The notes under the pieces: generated by a model | Database searches by the model: none | Seen by the model: only the letters and a program-made list of their open reading frames with translations | What the model was told of the DNA's origin: nothing | Translations under genes and position numbers: made by a program | Part shown: one piece after another, positions 63,970 through 64,000 of the stretch | Layout of the letters: each line of letters opens with the position of its first letter | How positions within the stretch are numbered: the first letter of the stretch is position 1 | DNA from: Spiribacter roseus | GTDB taxonomy: Bacteria > Pseudomonadota > Gammaproteobacteria > Nitrococcales > Nitrococcaceae | Length of the DNA stretch: 64,000 nucleotides | Direction of reading: 5' to 3' | NCBI RefSeq assembly: GCF_002813635.1 | Contig: NZ_CP016382.1 | Coordinates: forward strand, 1,178,001 to 1,242,000

Positions 63970-64000
63970 ACCGCTACGCGGCCCGTGTGGCCGGATGGCG

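Overview
The window is a gene-dense, high-GC (roughly two-thirds by eye) chromosomal segment of a gammaproteobacterium. Protein content (FdxA next to MutS, LolA-FtsK-RarA, Aat-Bpt-InfA-ClpA-ClpS, MnmA-HflD, Hsp15, RraA) and the slightly acidic secreted proteins suggest a streamlined halophilic relative of the Ectothiorhodospiraceae (Spiribacter/Halorhodospira type). That placement is inference. I see no insertion sequence, prophage, CRISPR array, rRNA or complete tRNA, and no gene-free stretch above 300 bases. Genes abut or overlap by 1-14 bases almost everywhere.

Layout. 1-3.2 kb: end of mutS, fdxA, then xerD and an SPFH protein on the other strand. 3.2-7.3 kb: ferric-iron ABC transporter, with binding protein, ATPase and fused permease in three separate units around two Fur-like sites. 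7.4-10.9 kb: hisC, a DinF-type MATE exporter, the queuosine-precursor transporter yhhQ and a small acetyltransferase. 10.9-17 kb: the minus-strand chain ftsK-lolA-rarA and crcB-serS-GNAT. 17-24.4 kb: an N-degron group (aat, bpt, clpS, clpA) around infA, preceded by an acyltransferase and followed by mnmA-hflD. 24.5-31 kb: acnA, glcB and sthA (TCA/glyoxylate and NADPH balance). 31-36.8 kb: ppk1 and, convergent to it, ppx in a chain with a GGDEF cyclase, a DUF2721 membrane protein and a secreted coiled-coil protein. 36.9-40.5 kb: a GNAT and a polar amino-acid ABC importer. 40.5-53 kb: relA with a secreted nuclease behind it, divergent from the SOS mutagenesis cassette lexA-imuA-imuB-(EamA exporter)-dnaE2, then recQ. 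53-62.5 kb: an ABC exporter, tmcA and a giant uvrA-like gene of 1837 codons that holds two complete UvrA protomers. 62.5-64 kb: hslR, a CBS-domain protein, rraA and an outward promoter at the edge.

Themes. (1) Stress and mutagenesis: RelA, LexA, ImuA/ImuB/DnaE2, RecQ and the double UvrA lie within 22 kb, and a LexA box sits in the relA-lexA divergent region. (2) Transcription architecture: at least six genes (hisC, yhhQ, ftsK, mnmA, relA, the ABC exporter) have a TANNNT -10 element ending only 6-8 bases before the ATG and no Shine-Dalgarno sequence, the signature of leaderless mRNAs, while others (fdxA, fbpA, imuA, acnA, glcB, sthA, rraA) have clear ribosome-binding sites. (3) Four of nine convergent gene pairs end with stop codons that touch exactly, giving TGATCA or TAGCTA palindromes.
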